Positions 21,666 through 29,942 of a stretch of DNA of 39,202 nucleotides are shown here, piece by piece. The stretch comes from Neorhizobium huautlense (GTDB taxonomy: Bacteria > Pseudomonadota > Alphaproteobacteria > Rhizobiales > Rhizobiaceae). The first letter of the stretch is position 1; each line of letters begins with the position of its first letter. Under the pieces are notes generated by a model. The model worked only from the letters and a program-made list of their open reading frames with translations, was not told the DNA's origin and made no database searches. The translations under genes were made by a program, and so were the position numbers. The DNA lies in NCBI RefSeq assembly GCF_030811685.1, contig NZ_JAUSRF010000028.1:1-39202 (forward strand), given 5' to 3'.

Positions 21666-23266
21666 CAGTGCTCCTTCTGAAAGCTTTCCAGATCAGCAGT
21701 GATAAAGCATTTAAGCCCGTCTGGTTCGTAGACCATCTTCACATCGCTGTTGACGGTGCCGTTCAACCCCGCCGAAATAAGCCGCATTCCCGATCCCTGC
21801 TTCGATGGAGCGGTGATTGGCGGTCCGCCGACCTCTAGCCATTCCATCTCGAACCGGTCTCTCGCCTCTCCTGCGACCCGCCAACTGATATCGATGCTGC
21901 CTTCAGGCGACGAGAGCGCGCCATATTTCAGCGCGTTTGTCGCCAGCTCATGCAAAATCAGCGAAACCGACAATGCCGGGCGTGAGCCAACTTTGAGATT
22001 TGGGCCAACTGTGCGTATCCGCGGCTGGGCGGGATCGTCATGCAGGGTGATCATCTGATCTACGAGTTGACGGACGGTCGAGGCACCCCGACCACCTTCC
22101 AGGATAGTATCATGAGCGTCGCTCAAAACTGCGAGGCGCTCAGATAGGCGTTTCCGAGCGGTGGAAATATCCGGGGCGTTTCGTAAGGTCTGAGATGCGA
22201 TAGCCTGAACCATGGCAAGCTGATTCTTGAGGCGATGGCCGAGCTCGTGGGACAGCAATTCCTGCCGAGCCTCTTCAGCGCGCAGTTCAGTCACATCGCG
22301 GGCCTGAACGAGAATGCCGTTAATGGCACCTGCGTCATTTCGCATGGGCTGGTAAACGAGATCGATCAGCCGCCGCTGCATTTCCCCATCTGGACCACGG
22401 TTGAGCTCGATCGACAAAGCCCGGGCGACAAAGGCCTCACCCGAGCGGTAAACGCCATCCAGGATGCCGATGAATCCCTGCCTCACGACTTCGGAAACAG
22501 CCTCTGCGACGGTTTTCCCGAGGATGTCGCGGCTCGCGCCGATCATCGAGTAATATTCTTCGTTCGCATACTCGAACCGATGGTCGGGACCGGCCAGCAT
22601 TGCGATTCCACCTGGGCTAAGTTCGAAGACCTGCATGAACCGGTCTCGCAGCGTCTTTTCCGCCCGGCGGGTCATCACCTCCGTGGTTATCTCTGTGCAG
22701 GCGCAAAACATGCCGAGCACGGTGCCCCATGGATCTCGGACCGGCGTATATGAAAACGCGAAATGGGTCTCCTCCGGAAAGCCGTTGCGATACATCGTGA
22801 ACTGGATGTCATCCATCGATGTGCCTTCACCGCGATAGGCAGCAGTGATGATCGGCTCAACGTCTTCCCAAATATCGTGCCAAAGTGCCTGGAAGGACTG
22901 GCCAAAGGCCTCCGGATGGCGGTTTCCGCACATGGCAGCATAGCCATCGTTGTACAACGTCACCTGAGACGGCCCCCAAACGATGAGCATCGGCTGCAGG
23001 GAACCTAGCATGACGTTTGTGAGCGTCTTCAGTTCGACACTCCACTGATCCATGCTCCCCAAAGGAGAGGAGGACCAGTCATGATCTCGGAAGAGCCGTC
23101 GGCAATCCGGGTTGGCAAGCGGCAGAGATTTTACCCGTCGAAGTTTGTCTGCCTGCCAATAACTCCAATCAGACTGAAAGGTCGCTGATGGCTGCGTTTT
23201 TTTGTTGATGTGAGAACATAGGCTGCGGATCGGTCTTTGGTAGAGGTCGCTTATAAAGATGATCAT
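21665..23266 (-). CDS. PAS-PAS-HWE sensor histidine kinase
   Basis: The frame is open to 23533, but that part overlaps the divergent hydrolase gene and its promoter. The ATG at 23266 is the first in-frame start left of the hydrolase coding region. It has no good ribosome site, so the true start is unsettled. From about residue 55 the sequence is domain-like (CRRLFRDHDWSSSPLGSMDQ, then MLIVWGPSQVTLYNDGYAAM), the typical N-terminal PAS of alphaproteobacterial HWE kinases. A second PAS (GIAMLAGPDHRFEYANEEYY) follows. The kinase core has SHELGHRLKNQLAMVQAIAS (His about 344), HELATNALKYGALSSPEGSI and EMEWLEVGGPP. It has no transmembrane helix and is cytosolic. Its stop overlaps the response-regulator start. 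Confidence 0.85.
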   Translation of the reverse strand: MIIFISDLYQRPIRSLCSHINKKTQPSATFQSDWSYWQADKLRRVKSLPLANPDCRRLFRDHDWSSSPLGSMDQWSVELKTLTNVMLGSLQPMLIVWGPSQVTLYNDGYAAMCGNRHPEAFGQSFQALWHDIWEDVEPIITAAYRGEGTSMDDIQFTMYRNGFPEETHFAFSYTPVRDPWGTVLGMFCACTEITTEVMTRRAEKTLRDRFMQVFELSPGGIAMLAGPDHRFEYANEEYYSMIGASRDILGKTVAEAVSEVVRQGFIGILDGVYRSGEAFVARALSIELNRGPDGEMQRRLIDLVYQPMRNDAGAINGILVQARDVTELRAEEARQELLSHELGHRLKNQLAMVQAIASQTLRNAPDISTARKRLSERLAVLSDAHDTILEGGRGASTVRQLVDQMITLHDDPAQPRIRTVGPNLKVGSRPALSVSLILHELATNALKYGALSSPEGSIDISWRVAGEARDRFEMEWLEVGGPPITAPSKQGSGMRLISAGLNGTVNSDVKMVYEPDGLKCFITADLESFQKEH

Positions 23267-23267
23267 C

Positions 23268-23292
23268 GGAACGAAGAGCATCGTTTCGTTCC
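23268..23292. repeat. Inverted repeat GGAACGAA-N9-TTCGTTCC between divergent genes
   Basis: Arms GGAACGAA (23268-23275) and TTCGTTCC (23285-23292) are perfect complements. Each strand therefore also reads GGAAC with a TT two bases too close for the stress-promoter consensus. It lies at the 5' end of the kinase gene and about 130 bases upstream of the hydrolase start. It could be a regulator site. Confidence 0.4.
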
Positions 23293-23376
23293 TCTTCTTG
23301 CGGAGAGGCGCCACGATCTGGCGGAATTGCTTGGTTTGCGGATCCGAAGCTTTCGGAAAAACGGTGTGGAGGAAGA

Positions 23377-23401
23377 GGAACTCTGTCGCTTCCTGGTTGT
23401 T
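23377..23401 (+). promoter_or_regulatory. RpoE2/EcfG-type promoter
   Basis: GGAAC (23377-23381), 17 bases, then GTT (23399-23401). It lies 21 bases upstream of the ATG at 23423, which supports that start over the longer frame beginning at 23237. Confidence 0.65.
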
Positions 23402-23422
23402 CGTGGCCACAACGGAGGTGAC

Positions 23423-24010
23423 ATGGACAATCTCGGCAACTGGAGACACATTTGTGTCGATGCTCAGCGGATGTTCTCGGAGGATACGCCCTGGCATGTG
23501 CCATGGATGTCGCGCGTCCTGCCCCAGCTTCAAGATTTATCGGAACGTCACGCCGCTAGGACGATATTTACGCGGTTTATCCCACCTTCTCGCCCTGATG
23601 AAGCAGTCGGAAGCTGGCACGACTACTATCGCAAATGGTGGATGATGACGGGCGAACACTTGCCGCAGGAGCTGCTAGGTCTCGCACCTTCCCTACAAGC
23701 TCTGGTGCCGCCCGCCCGAACTTTCGACAAAGTGACGTATTCGCCGTGGGTGGATGGCCGGCTGTTTTTAATGCTTCGGCGCATGGGCGTGGACACTGTC
23801 GTCATCACCGGAGGCGAGACGGATGTCTGTGTTCTCGCAACTGTGCTCGGAGCCATCGACCTTGGCTTCCGTGTTCTTATGTTGAGTGACGCGGTCTGTA
23901 GCGGCGCTGACGAAACCCATGATGCTGCTGTTGATCTGCTCGGTGAGCGTTTCTCTGTGCAACTCAAGCTGCATAAGACCGAAGAATTTCTCTCGGCAGT
24001 CCCGGTTTAA
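23423..24010 (+). CDS. Isochorismatase-like cysteine hydrolase
   Basis: The start at 23423 has GGAGGTGAC immediately upstream and lies just after a stress promoter. The 195-residue protein carries the family triad: Asp in HICVDAQRMF, Lys in RTFDKVTYSPW and Cys in ITGGETDVCVLATVLGAIDL. Members hydrolyse nicotinamide, isochorismate, carbamoyl or peroxyureidoacrylate-type amides in the cytosol. The substrate cannot be told, but the ETDVCV form is common in nicotinamidase/ureidoacrylate-type subfamilies. The flavodoxin-like reductase gene follows 114 bases downstream on the same strand. Confidence 0.85.
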   Translation: MDNLGNWRHICVDAQRMFSEDTPWHVPWMSRVLPQLQDLSERHAARTIFTRFIPPSRPDEAVGSWHDYYRKWWMMTGEHLPQELLGLAPSLQALVPPARTFDKVTYSPWVDGRLFLMLRRMGVDTVVITGGETDVCVLATVLGAIDLGFRVLMLSDAVCSGADETHDAAVDLLGERFSVQLKLHKTEEFLSAVPV

Positions 24011-24124
24011 ACGACACCTGCACTCATTGAATTTCTCAAGGAGGATTCGATTGGATGCCAGTGCGATGCAGGACTGTTCATCCGGAGGCTTATGCCTCCC
24101 AAATCGTCCAAGGAAGGAAATTAG

Positions 24125-24742
24125 ATGCCTACAAAAGCCATTGCTTTCAACAGCACTCTGAAATCGTCTACCGCATCGGAGCCGTCGTCGACCGGGAAAT
24201 TGCTTGAACTCATCTCTGAGGAGTTCAGGAAACATGGCATCGAGACGGAAGTCGTCCGTCTCGCTGACCACGACATCAAGCCCGGCGTGAGTTCGGACGA
24301 AGGCGAAGGGGATGCCTGGCCGGCGATCCGCGAGAAAGTCCTTCAAGCAGATATTCTCCTGTTTGGAACGCCGATTTGGCTCGGGCAGCCTTCCAGCATT
24401 TGCAAACGGGCACTGGAGCGCATGGACGCATTCCTTGAGGAAACGGATGAGGAAGGGCGCATGGTGTCCTATGGCAAGGTTGCAGCGGTTGCCGTTGTCG
24501 GCAACGAAGATGGCGCCCATCACGTCTCGGCTGAAATCTATCAGGCACTGAACGATGTCGGATTTACAATTCCCGCCAATGCCGTTGCTTACTGGGTCGG
24601 GGAGGCCATGGGCTCGACGAATTTCGTCGATCTGGACGAAGCGTCAGAGGAGGTGCAAACGATGATTTCGATGCTCGCGCGCAACACGGCTCATCTCGCC
24701 AAGCTTTTGAAGAGCGCACAATATCCCGGTGAAAAGAGCTGA
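24125..24742 (+). CDS. Flavodoxin-fold NAD(P)H-dependent FMN reductase
   Basis: AAGGAAGGA precedes the ATG by about 6 bases. The 205-residue protein has a flavodoxin-like fold: AIAFNSTLKSSTASEPSSTG at the FMN phosphate loop, then ADILLFGTPIWLGQPSSICK, GKVAAVAVVGNEDGAHHVSA and a terminal helix. The N-S-T-L-K-x-S-...-S-S-T loop and GTPIWLGQ indicate an NAD(P)H:FMN/quinone oxidoreductase family. Likely role: reduction of quinones or flavins, lowering oxidative stress. It lies in the same direction as the cysteine hydrolase and probably shares its transcript. Confidence 0.85.
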   Translation: MPTKAIAFNSTLKSSTASEPSSTGKLLELISEEFRKHGIETEVVRLADHDIKPGVSSDEGEGDAWPAIREKVLQADILLFGTPIWLGQPSSICKRALERMDAFLEETDEEGRMVSYGKVAAVAVVGNEDGAHHVSAEIYQALNDVGFTIPANAVAYWVGEAMGSTNFVDLDEASEEVQTMISMLARNTAHLAKLLKSAQYPGEKS

Positions 24743-24756
24743 GTTCCTACGTCCAG

Positions 24757-24781
24757 GGAACTTCCTCCCACCGCAGCGGTT
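24757..24781 (+). promoter_or_regulatory. RpoE2/EcfG-type promoter
   Basis: GGAAC (24757-24761), 17 bases, then GTT (24779-24781). The next start (24892) is 110 bases downstream. It could drive the run of four genes to 28811. Confidence 0.6.
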
Positions 24782-24891
24782 CATCTTCGGGTCCCACAAC
24801 GCACCTCCGCGGCCCCATGTCCTAACCTCTTCAGCGCGGGAAGGTGACCGGTCGGTCGGAAATAGCCCACCCAATATGTGCGAGGTTAACA

Positions 24892-25251
24892 ATGACAAAT
24901 AGCAAGGCCAGGGGCTTTGACAGTGCCGAACAGCTTCGCGAGCATCTCGCAGAGCTTGATGAGGAGGCTCCGACCGGCGACCCGGCCGTGGAGAGGGGAT
25001 GGATCGATCCCCGAGAGGAAATCGCCGCGTTACAGAACGAAGTCGCCGAGCTGCATCAACGGCTCGCATCGATCTGCGGTTATACCGATGGCGTCTCAGC
25101 GCCCACCGGCTTCGATCACCCTTGGCGACGAATTGCGGTCACTGTCGCCGCAACGGTGATCTTCGGACGACTTGTTCAGAAGTTAGGGCTCGGTGCAGCC
25201 GGCGCAGTCGCTGCTCCCCTTATCGCGACACAGCTCGGTCGTCGTTTCTGA
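24892..25251 (+). CDS. Small coiled-coil, membrane-anchored protein (119 residues)
   Basis: The start at 24892 is preceded by CGAGG 7 bases upstream. The N-terminal half is acidic and coiled-coil-like (DSAEQLREHLAELDEEAPTG, then EEIAALQNEVAELHQRLASI). A mainly hydrophobic C-terminal segment follows (VAATVIFGRLVQKLGLGAAG, then AVAAPLIATQLGRRF). It is probably tethered to the inner membrane. The family is not recognised. It precedes the SDR gene by 37 bases. Confidence 0.6.
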   Translation: MTNSKARGFDSAEQLREHLAELDEEAPTGDPAVERGWIDPREEIAALQNEVAELHQRLASICGYTDGVSAPTGFDHPWRRIAVTVAATVIFGRLVQKLGLGAAGAVAAPLIATQLGRRF

Positions 25252-25288
25252 GTACAATATTTTCCATGCCAATACGAGGAATTGCACT

Positions 25289-26188
25289 ATGGCATCTTCC
25301 AACCAGTTTGATATTCAAAACCCTCTTACGCAATATCCGCAACCGGAATTCCCCAAACAGCCTCAACCCGTACCGGGCCTTGCAAGCAAGATGCAGCCAG
25401 TTCCCGACCATGGCGAAACGAGCTACAAGGGCTCGGGTCGGCTGAACGGTCGCAAAGCACTGGTAACCGGGGGCGATTCTGGAATTGGCCGGGCAGCAGC
25501 AATCGCATTTGCGCGCGAAGGTGCTGACGTCGTCATCAATTATCTCCCGGGAGAGCAGTCTGACGCCGATGAAGTGATCCAGCTTATCGAGGCGGAGGGG
25601 CGCAAGGCCGTCGCCATCCCTGGTGACCTGAAGAGCGAGGAGTTCTGCAGGCTTTTGGTTCAGAAAGCTCATGATGAACTCGGTGGACTCGACCTGATCG
25701 CCAACGTCGCCGGCCGTCAGAAGGCGGTTGAGACCATCGCGGATCTCACAACGGAGCAGTTCGACGAAACTTTCAAGACAAACGTTTATGCGTTGTTCTG
25801 GGTCTGCAAAGCGGCTCTGCCCTTGCTGCCGGCAGGCGCAACCATCATCAACACAGCATCCATTCAGGCTTACGAGCCATCAGCAAGCCTCCTTGATTAT
25901 GCGCCTACCAAGTCTTCGATCGTCGCATTCAGCAAAGCGCTTTCCAAACAGGTCATCGAGAAAGGTGTGCGGGTCAATGTCGTCGCGCCGGGTCCCGTCT
26001 GGACACCACTGCAGACATCCGGAGGCCAGCCTCAGGAAGCGATCGTGAGCTTCGGGAGCAAGGTCCCGATGAAACGCCCCGGTCAGCCGGCCGAATGCGG
26101 ACCGCTCTACGTCTTCCTTGCTTCGCAGGAATCCAGCTACATTACCGGGGAGGTCTTCGGCGTCACCGGCGGCAACACCCTTCCCTGA
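25289..26188 (+). CDS. SDR family oxidoreductase
   Basis: The start at 25289 has CGAGGA 10 bases upstream. The 299-residue protein has a Pro/Gln-rich leader (PLTQYPQPEFPKQPQPVPGL), then the Rossmann motif TGGDSGIG (about 59-66), IANVAGR in place of the usual NAG, catalytic Ser in NTASIQAYEP and YAPTK (Tyr about 204, Lys about 208), and GPVWTPL. This is the classical SDR arrangement with an N-terminal extension, typical of YhdF/YghA-like glucose/aldehyde dehydrogenases. The cofactor is probably NADP. It is followed with a TGATG overlap by the GH15 gene. A paralogue lies at 31212-32075. Confidence 0.9.
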   Translation: MASSNQFDIQNPLTQYPQPEFPKQPQPVPGLASKMQPVPDHGETSYKGSGRLNGRKALVTGGDSGIGRAAAIAFAREGADVVINYLPGEQSDADEVIQLIEAEGRKAVAIPGDLKSEEFCRLLVQKAHDELGGLDLIANVAGRQKAVETIADLTTEQFDETFKTNVYALFWVCKAALPLLPAGATIINTASIQAYEPSASLLDYAPTKSSIVAFSKALSKQVIEKGVRVNVVAPGPVWTPLQTSGGQPQEAIVSFGSKVPMKRPGQPAECGPLYVFLASQESSYITGEVFGVTGGNTLP

Positions 26189-27969
26189 TGCTGGAAAATC
26201 TTCAACCCGAACGCTTGGGCGGTTTCTTGCCGCTCGAGCATTATGCCGCGATTGGCGAGGGCAGGTCGGTTGCGCTCGTTGGTGCCGATGGCTCCATCGA
26301 CTGGTGGTGTGCGCCAGACATGGATTCCCCGCCACTCTTCAACCGCTTGCATGACGCTGACGGCGGGCGGTTTTCCCTCACGCCCACTACACCTTTTACA
26401 ATCGAGCGGCGCTACCGCGAAGGCAGCAATGTCCTTGAAACCACGTTTATCACCGATACCGGCCGGGCCAGGGTCACAGAATCCATCAACAGTGGGGCAG
26501 GCGGCAGGCTGCCCTGGTGCGAGCTCGCCAGAAGAATTCAAGGCATTTCAGGCGAGGTCGAATTCGAGATCGCTATCCAGCCGATCTGCGCTCGAGGAGA
26601 AGTCCGCCGCGTCAATCATCCAAACGCGTCCATCCGTTACATCGGCGATCTGACGACCACATTCTGCCATCCTGATGAGGTTCTGATCGTCGATGATGAC
26701 GACTACAAAACAGCCGCACGATATCGGACAAAGACGGGTTCGCGGATCTGCATTGCCTATCTAGTTGCCGACAAGGCCCCGCTGGCTATCCCCGATTTGT
26801 CGGAGATCGACAGCCGCATCGACTTTAGCGATGACGAGTGGCGCCGCTGGTCTGAAAAGCTGTCTTATGAGGGGCCGTTCAAATTGGACCTCGTCCGTTG
26901 CGCCTTGTCTCTCAAGTTCCTGCTATACTCGAAGACCGGCGCGATCGCTGCGGCCGCAACCTCCGGGCTCCCGGAACGCATCGGTGGCGACAAGAACTAC
27001 GATTACCGATATGCCTGGATCCGCGACGCGGCCTATACGATCAAGGCGTTCCTACGGGCCGGTGCACTGTCCGAAGCGATCGGCGCGTTTGGATGGTTGA
27101 TCCGCACGATTGACGAGGATGGACCAACGCCATCGGTCGTTTACACATTGGTCGGGTGCGAGGTTCCTGATGAATGCGTGATCGACGTGCCCGGCTACAA
27201 GGGGTCGACACCGGTGCGCACAGGCAATCGCGCAAAAACGCAGGTGCAGCTCAGTTGTTACGGAGATCTCCTGGAAACCGCTTTTTTGTTCGCCGAAATG
27301 GGCCATGTGCTGGACCCGGCAACGGCGCGCCTCATGGAACGATTGGCGGACCAGGTCATCGATCGTTGGGAGGAGAGGGATTCAGGTCTCTGGGAGCTCG
27401 AAGATCAACAGCATTATACGTTCTCCAAAATTGGATGCTGGCTTGCACTTGTCTGCGCATCGCATCTTGCCCGCTACGGTCACATAAAAGGCAATGCAGA
27501 CCGATGGGAGGAGGAAAGTCGCAAGATCCGCGATTGGATCGACACCCACTGTTGGTCCGAGGAGAAGAAGAGCTACACTTTCCATGCCGGCACAGAGAAG
27601 CTCGATGCTGCCCTGCTTCTGACGACCCGGTTTGGATTTGAACACGATGGCCGCCTCAAGGCGACCCGCGATGCTATTGAGAGAGAGTTAGCGGTCGGCT
27701 CGCTGGTGTATCGTTACAGCGGTGCTGCCGATGAAGAAGGCGCGTTTGTTGCCTGCTGCTGCTGGTTGGTCGAAGCCTACGCCTTCCTCGGTGACGTCGA
27801 TCGGGCGGAAAAGATGCTGAGTTTGCTGCTGAAACCGCTGGGAAACAACTTCGGCATCCTTTGCGAACAGATCGATCCCGAAAGCGGTGCAGGGCTGGGC
27901 AATCTGCCCCAAGGTCTCAGTCACCTCGCGCTCTTTCACGCAATTTTTTCGCTTCAGGAGAACCGATGA
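26188..27969 (+). CDS. Glycoside hydrolase family 15 protein
   Basis: This 593-residue protein overlaps the SDR stop by one base (TGATG). It has an N-terminal beta domain with EHYAAIGEGRSVALVGADGS followed by IDWWCAPDMDSPPLFNRL. The alpha/alpha-barrel has KNYDYRYAWIRDAAYTIKAF (about residue 269), a probable acid Glu in DSGLWELEDQQHYTFSKIG (about 400) and the end motif GLGNLPQGLSHLALFHAI (about 571). This matches the glucoamylase-like/trehalase-like bacterial GH15 group, which acts on alpha-glucosides. No signal peptide is present, so the substrate is intracellular (trehalose or glycogen-type oligosaccharide, inferred). It is translationally coupled with both neighbours. Confidence 0.92.
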   Translation: MLENLQPERLGGFLPLEHYAAIGEGRSVALVGADGSIDWWCAPDMDSPPLFNRLHDADGGRFSLTPTTPFTIERRYREGSNVLETTFITDTGRARVTESINSGAGGRLPWCELARRIQGISGEVEFEIAIQPICARGEVRRVNHPNASIRYIGDLTTTFCHPDEVLIVDDDDYKTAARYRTKTGSRICIAYLVADKAPLAIPDLSEIDSRIDFSDDEWRRWSEKLSYEGPFKLDLVRCALSLKFLLYSKTGAIAAAATSGLPERIGGDKNYDYRYAWIRDAAYTIKAFLRAGALSEAIGAFGWLIRTIDEDGPTPSVVYTLVGCEVPDECVIDVPGYKGSTPVRTGNRAKTQVQLSCYGDLLETAFLFAEMGHVLDPATARLMERLADQVIDRWEERDSGLWELEDQQHYTFSKIGCWLALVCASHLARYGHIKGNADRWEEESRKIRDWIDTHCWSEEKKSYTFHAGTEKLDAALLLTTRFGFEHDGRLKATRDAIERELAVGSLVYRYSGAADEEGAFVACCCWLVEAYAFLGDVDRAEKMLSLLLKPLGNNFGILCEQIDPESGAGLGNLPQGLSHLALFHAIFSLQENR

Positions 27970-28811
27970 AAACATCAAATGCACAGCCACTCGACCTCGA
28001 TCTTCCTGCATGCCAACTCGGAGAGGGGATCCACTGGGATGCGCCAACCTTATCTCTTTGGTGGGTCGATATCGCCGGCAAATGCATCCATCGATACGAT
28101 ATCGAGGCAGGAAAACATCGATCCTGGTCCGTCTCTAAGGAGGTGAGCTTCGTCTTTCCCCACACTGACGGGCAATTGCTGATTGGTTTGAGCAACGGCG
28201 TCCACGTCTTAGATCCTGAATCTGGGGAAGAGCGCCCAGTGGCTTTGCTCGACCTGCCTGCAGATCACCGGCTCAACGACGGAAAGATGGATCCCGATGG
28301 TCGGCTCTGGGTTGGGACGATCAACACGTCGGCCGAGCCGACGAACACGGCAGCACTCTACCTCCTGCGAGGCGATCGGCTGGAGGAGGTCGAAGGTGGA
28401 TACACGAACGCGAATGGCAAGGCATGGAGTGCGGATGCGGGGCTCATGTACCACGCCGATACCGGTCGAGAAACGATCTGGGTATACGACTACATTGGCG
28501 GTGATGGCCTCGTGGCAAACAAACGGGTGTTTACCAGGACGGCTGAGGGAAGTCCGGATGGACTTGAAGCTGATAGCGATGGCAATCTCTATGCCGCGAT
28601 TTTCGGCGGCTCCCGTGTCGATGTTTTTTCGCCACGTGGTGATCTTGTCGGTCGAGTCGATCTGCCGGTCCCCAACGTTACAAGTTGCTGCCTTGGGGGA
28701 CCGGGTCGTAAGACACTCTTCATCACGACTGCCTTCGATGGGATGAGTTCCGAAGAACGACAAAAAGCTCCCCTGTCCGGGCATGTCTTTCAAGTTCACC
28801 TGCAAGCGTAG
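27966..28811 (+). CDS. SMP-30/gluconolactonase family protein
   Basis: Starts within the GH15 stop (ATGA overlap). The 281-residue six-bladed propeller has metal-binding sites typical of the family: Glu in CQLGEGIHWD, the Asn/Asp of RLNDGKMDPDGRLWVGT and Asp of SPDGLEADSDGNLYAA. Such enzymes open sugar lactones (gluconolactone and relatives) with a divalent metal. Placed after an SDR and a GH15 hydrolase, it suggests a route: release of glucose, oxidation to the lactone and hydrolysis to the acid (inference). It is cytosolic and lacks a signal peptide. Confidence 0.9.
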   Translation: MKTSNAQPLDLDLPACQLGEGIHWDAPTLSLWWVDIAGKCIHRYDIEAGKHRSWSVSKEVSFVFPHTDGQLLIGLSNGVHVLDPESGEERPVALLDLPADHRLNDGKMDPDGRLWVGTINTSAEPTNTAALYLLRGDRLEEVEGGYTNANGKAWSADAGLMYHADTGRETIWVYDYIGGDGLVANKRVFTRTAEGSPDGLEADSDGNLYAAIFGGSRVDVFSPRGDLVGRVDLPVPNVTSCCLGGPGRKTLFITTAFDGMSSEERQKAPLSGHVFQVHLQA

Positions 28812-28879
28812 GGGGTAGCGGCCGAAACCAATCGGAGGCTACCCACGTTAATGGGCGAAAACGCAGGAAGGGTTACGCC

Positions 28880-29392
28880 ATGGGTCCCCCCGACCAGCCA
28901 ACCGTTCGGAAAGATGGTCTGCAGCTCAACGAGCATCGCAGGTTCCAAGAGCGTTTCTGGACGATCGAACGGATAGCCTGGTGTGCCTTTGCGCTCATTA
29001 TTGTCGCCGGCTTGTTAGGCGCCTTTGGCTCCGGCGGCCCGCTCGCCACGAAAGTTACCGTCATAGACAGGGCAATCGTCGAGCATCCCCGCATCGGTCG
29101 GTGGGAGGGCACCGACGAAATGATGGTGCGGTTCCGACCCGATCCCTCTGCGCGGACCCGTTCTTTATTTCTATCAAACTCCTTTGCTGAAGTCTTTCAA
29201 GTTGAGGATATTCAACCATTGCCGGTGCGCACAGTCATTGAGGGAAGCGGTCAGCGATTGTTCTTTGACAATCCAGGTCGTGACGGCGGTATGGTCACAC
29301 TCCATCTTCGCGCGCAGTCTGCGGGTACGGCAAGCTTCAGTGTCGGCATCGACAGCGAGCTAGTGTCCCTTTCCAGCTTTATCTTTCCGTGA
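28880..29392 (+). CDS. Single-pass membrane protein adjacent to DUF421
   Basis: GGAAGG stands 8 bases before the ATG. The 170-residue protein has a cytosolic start (QLNEHRRFQERFWTIERIAW), one transmembrane helix (CAFALIIVAGLLGAFGSGG) and an extracytoplasmic beta-rich part (FAEVFQVEDIQPLPVRTVIE, then MVTLHLRAQSAGTASFSVGI). The end of the gene is 7 bases from the DUF421 start, so both proteins are made together and may form a complex at the inner membrane. The family is not recognised. Confidence 0.7.
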   Translation: MGPPDQPTVRKDGLQLNEHRRFQERFWTIERIAWCAFALIIVAGLLGAFGSGGPLATKVTVIDRAIVEHPRIGRWEGTDEMMVRFRPDPSARTRSLFLSNSFAEVFQVEDIQPLPVRTVIEGSGQRLFFDNPGRDGGMVTLHLRAQSAGTASFSVGIDSELVSLSSFIFP

Positions 29393-29399
29393 GGGTGTT

Positions 29400-29843
29400 A
29401 TGGAAACTGTCATACGCGGCGCAGCCATCTATTTCATTCTGCTTATAGCGTTGCGCCTGTCCGGCCGGCGGACGGTGGCGCAAATGACACCGTTCGACTT
29501 GGTGCTGCTTCTTATCATCGCTGAAACCACACAGCAAGCCCTGCTCGGCGATGATTTTTCGATCATAAATGCGGCGCTACTGATCATTGTGCTGTTCAGC
29601 ATGGATATCGGTCTATCCTACATAAAGAAGTGGGCACCACGGGTGGCACGGATTATCGACGGTACGCCGACAGTCCTTATTTCCGATGGAAAACCGGACC
29701 TACGCGCATTCGCCCGAGCGCGCGTCAGTCTCGACGACGTGCTGACAACGGCGAGGGTCGAGCAAGGATTGGAGCAGCTCACCCAGATAAAATCAGCGGT
29801 TTTGGAGGCAGATGGTGCCGTGAGCATCATCCCGAAGGAATGA
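29400..29843 (+). CDS. DUF421 (YetF/YcaP-like) membrane protein
   Basis: A 147-residue protein with membrane helices at the N-terminus (AAIYFILLIALRLSGRRTVA, then FDLVLLLIIAETTQQALLGD, IINAALLIIVLFSMDIGLSY). A cytosolic domain follows (DGTPTVLISDGKPDLRAFAR, then VSLDDVLTTARVEQGLEQL). The SGRRTVAQMTPFDLVLLL signature and the alpha/beta tail match the DUF421 family, whose members are envelope proteins of unknown function, some in sporulation or stress. GAGGG precedes the ATG and the gene follows the 28880 gene closely. Confidence 0.88.
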   Translation: METVIRGAAIYFILLIALRLSGRRTVAQMTPFDLVLLLIIAETTQQALLGDDFSIINAALLIIVLFSMDIGLSYIKKWAPRVARIIDGTPTVLISDGKPDLRAFARARVSLDDVLTTARVEQGLEQLTQIKSAVLEADGAVSIIPKE

Positions 29844-29890
29844 CCTCCAAAATTTCGAGGCCGCATTACTGTTTTTGCTATCCCGAGGCC

Positions 29891-29915
29891 GGAACTTTCC
29901 GTCAGTGCGCCTGTT
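29891..29915 (+). promoter_or_regulatory. RpoE2/EcfG-type promoter
   Basis: GGAAC (29891-29895), 17 bases, then GTT (29913-29915). It lies 27 bases upstream of the ATG at 29943. Confidence 0.7.
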
Positions 29916-29942
29916 AGTGCCCGGCAAATAAGGGAGATTCAT

